Source of the DNA: Isosphaeraceae bacterium
Lineage (GTDB): Bacteria; Planctomycetota; Planctomycetia; Isosphaerales; Isosphaeraceae
Direction: 5' to 3'
DNA length: 33,092 nucleotides
Assembly (NCBI GenBank): GCA_025356435.1
Contig: JANXSY010000084.1
Span: 1-33,092 of the forward strand
Position numbers and translations under genes: made by a program. The stretch's first letter is position 1. The number at the start of each line of letters is the position of its first letter. This document shows positions 33,092 to 33,092 of this stretch, piece after piece. The notes beneath the pieces were generated by a model. It was not told the DNA's origin, ran no database searches, and was given only the letters and a program-made list of their open reading frames with translations.

Positions 33092-33092
33092 G

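Overview
The window is about 33 kb of GC-rich bacterial DNA. Several traits point to a planctomycete, most likely of the Isosphaeraceae type: tandem ThuA-domain proteins, a secreted beta-helix protein whose N-terminus carries a planctomycete-style RRLxFxxLEAKxxLS segment, DUF5648-type repeats, a very large CHAT-STAND-WD40 protein, and dispersed repeats that would translate as TERTQ. The assignment is inference from gene content; no rRNA or taxonomic marker gene is present.

Layout. 1-5.0 kb: the end of one ThuA protein and a complete second one, a secreted alpha/beta hydrolase and a YaiI/UPF0178 protein on the minus strand, an AbrB-like antitoxin plus ParE/RelE-like toxin with a candidate operator, and a multi-pass acyltransferase-like membrane protein. 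5.1-7.7 kb: a two-heme cytochrome c (peroxidase/RoxA-like) and a 5'-truncated, frameshifted gene remnant. 7.76-15.3 kb: a three-gene plus-strand cassette that is the most interesting part of the window. It encodes (i) a 1564-residue CHAT protease - STAND NTPase - membrane segment - 14-blade WD40 protein, (ii) a coiled-coil protein with a transglutaminase-like Cys-His-Glu domain, and (iii) a gingipain (C25)-like caspase-fold protease. A tRNA-Ser(GCT) follows directly.

15.7-19.5 kb: a DUF72 protein, then a Y-family DNA polymerase divergent from a degenerate SRAP (HMCES/YedK)-like protein, then a decayed type III restriction-modification locus (methyltransferase and Res C-terminal scraps, one with an internal stop) containing six to seven 16-bp repeats and a pair of ~40-bp inverted repeats. 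19.5-25.9 kb (minus strand): a MacB/LolCDE-like ABC permease and ATPase, an alkaline-phosphatase-superfamily enzyme, a likely small RNA with a strong terminator on the plus strand, and a TolC-family outer-membrane protein. 26.2-33.1 kb: a VOC protein, a frameshifted EF-Tu-domain-2-like gene, a secreted DUF5648-repeat protein, a secreted parallel beta-helix protein, an RtcA RNA cyclase, a lipoprotein, and the C-terminal end of an unidentified gene.

Functionally the window mixes housekeeping and secreted-protein genes with several conflict-type modules: a toxin-antitoxin pair, the CHAT/STAND/protease cassette, and restriction-modification debris. The cassette looks like a regulated proteolytic signalling system. 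The WD40 propellers and STAND ATPase would act as sensor and switch, with the CHAT protease and the two accessory peptidase-fold proteins as effectors or processing partners. That reading rests on domains and catalytic residues seen in the sequence; no function has been shown.
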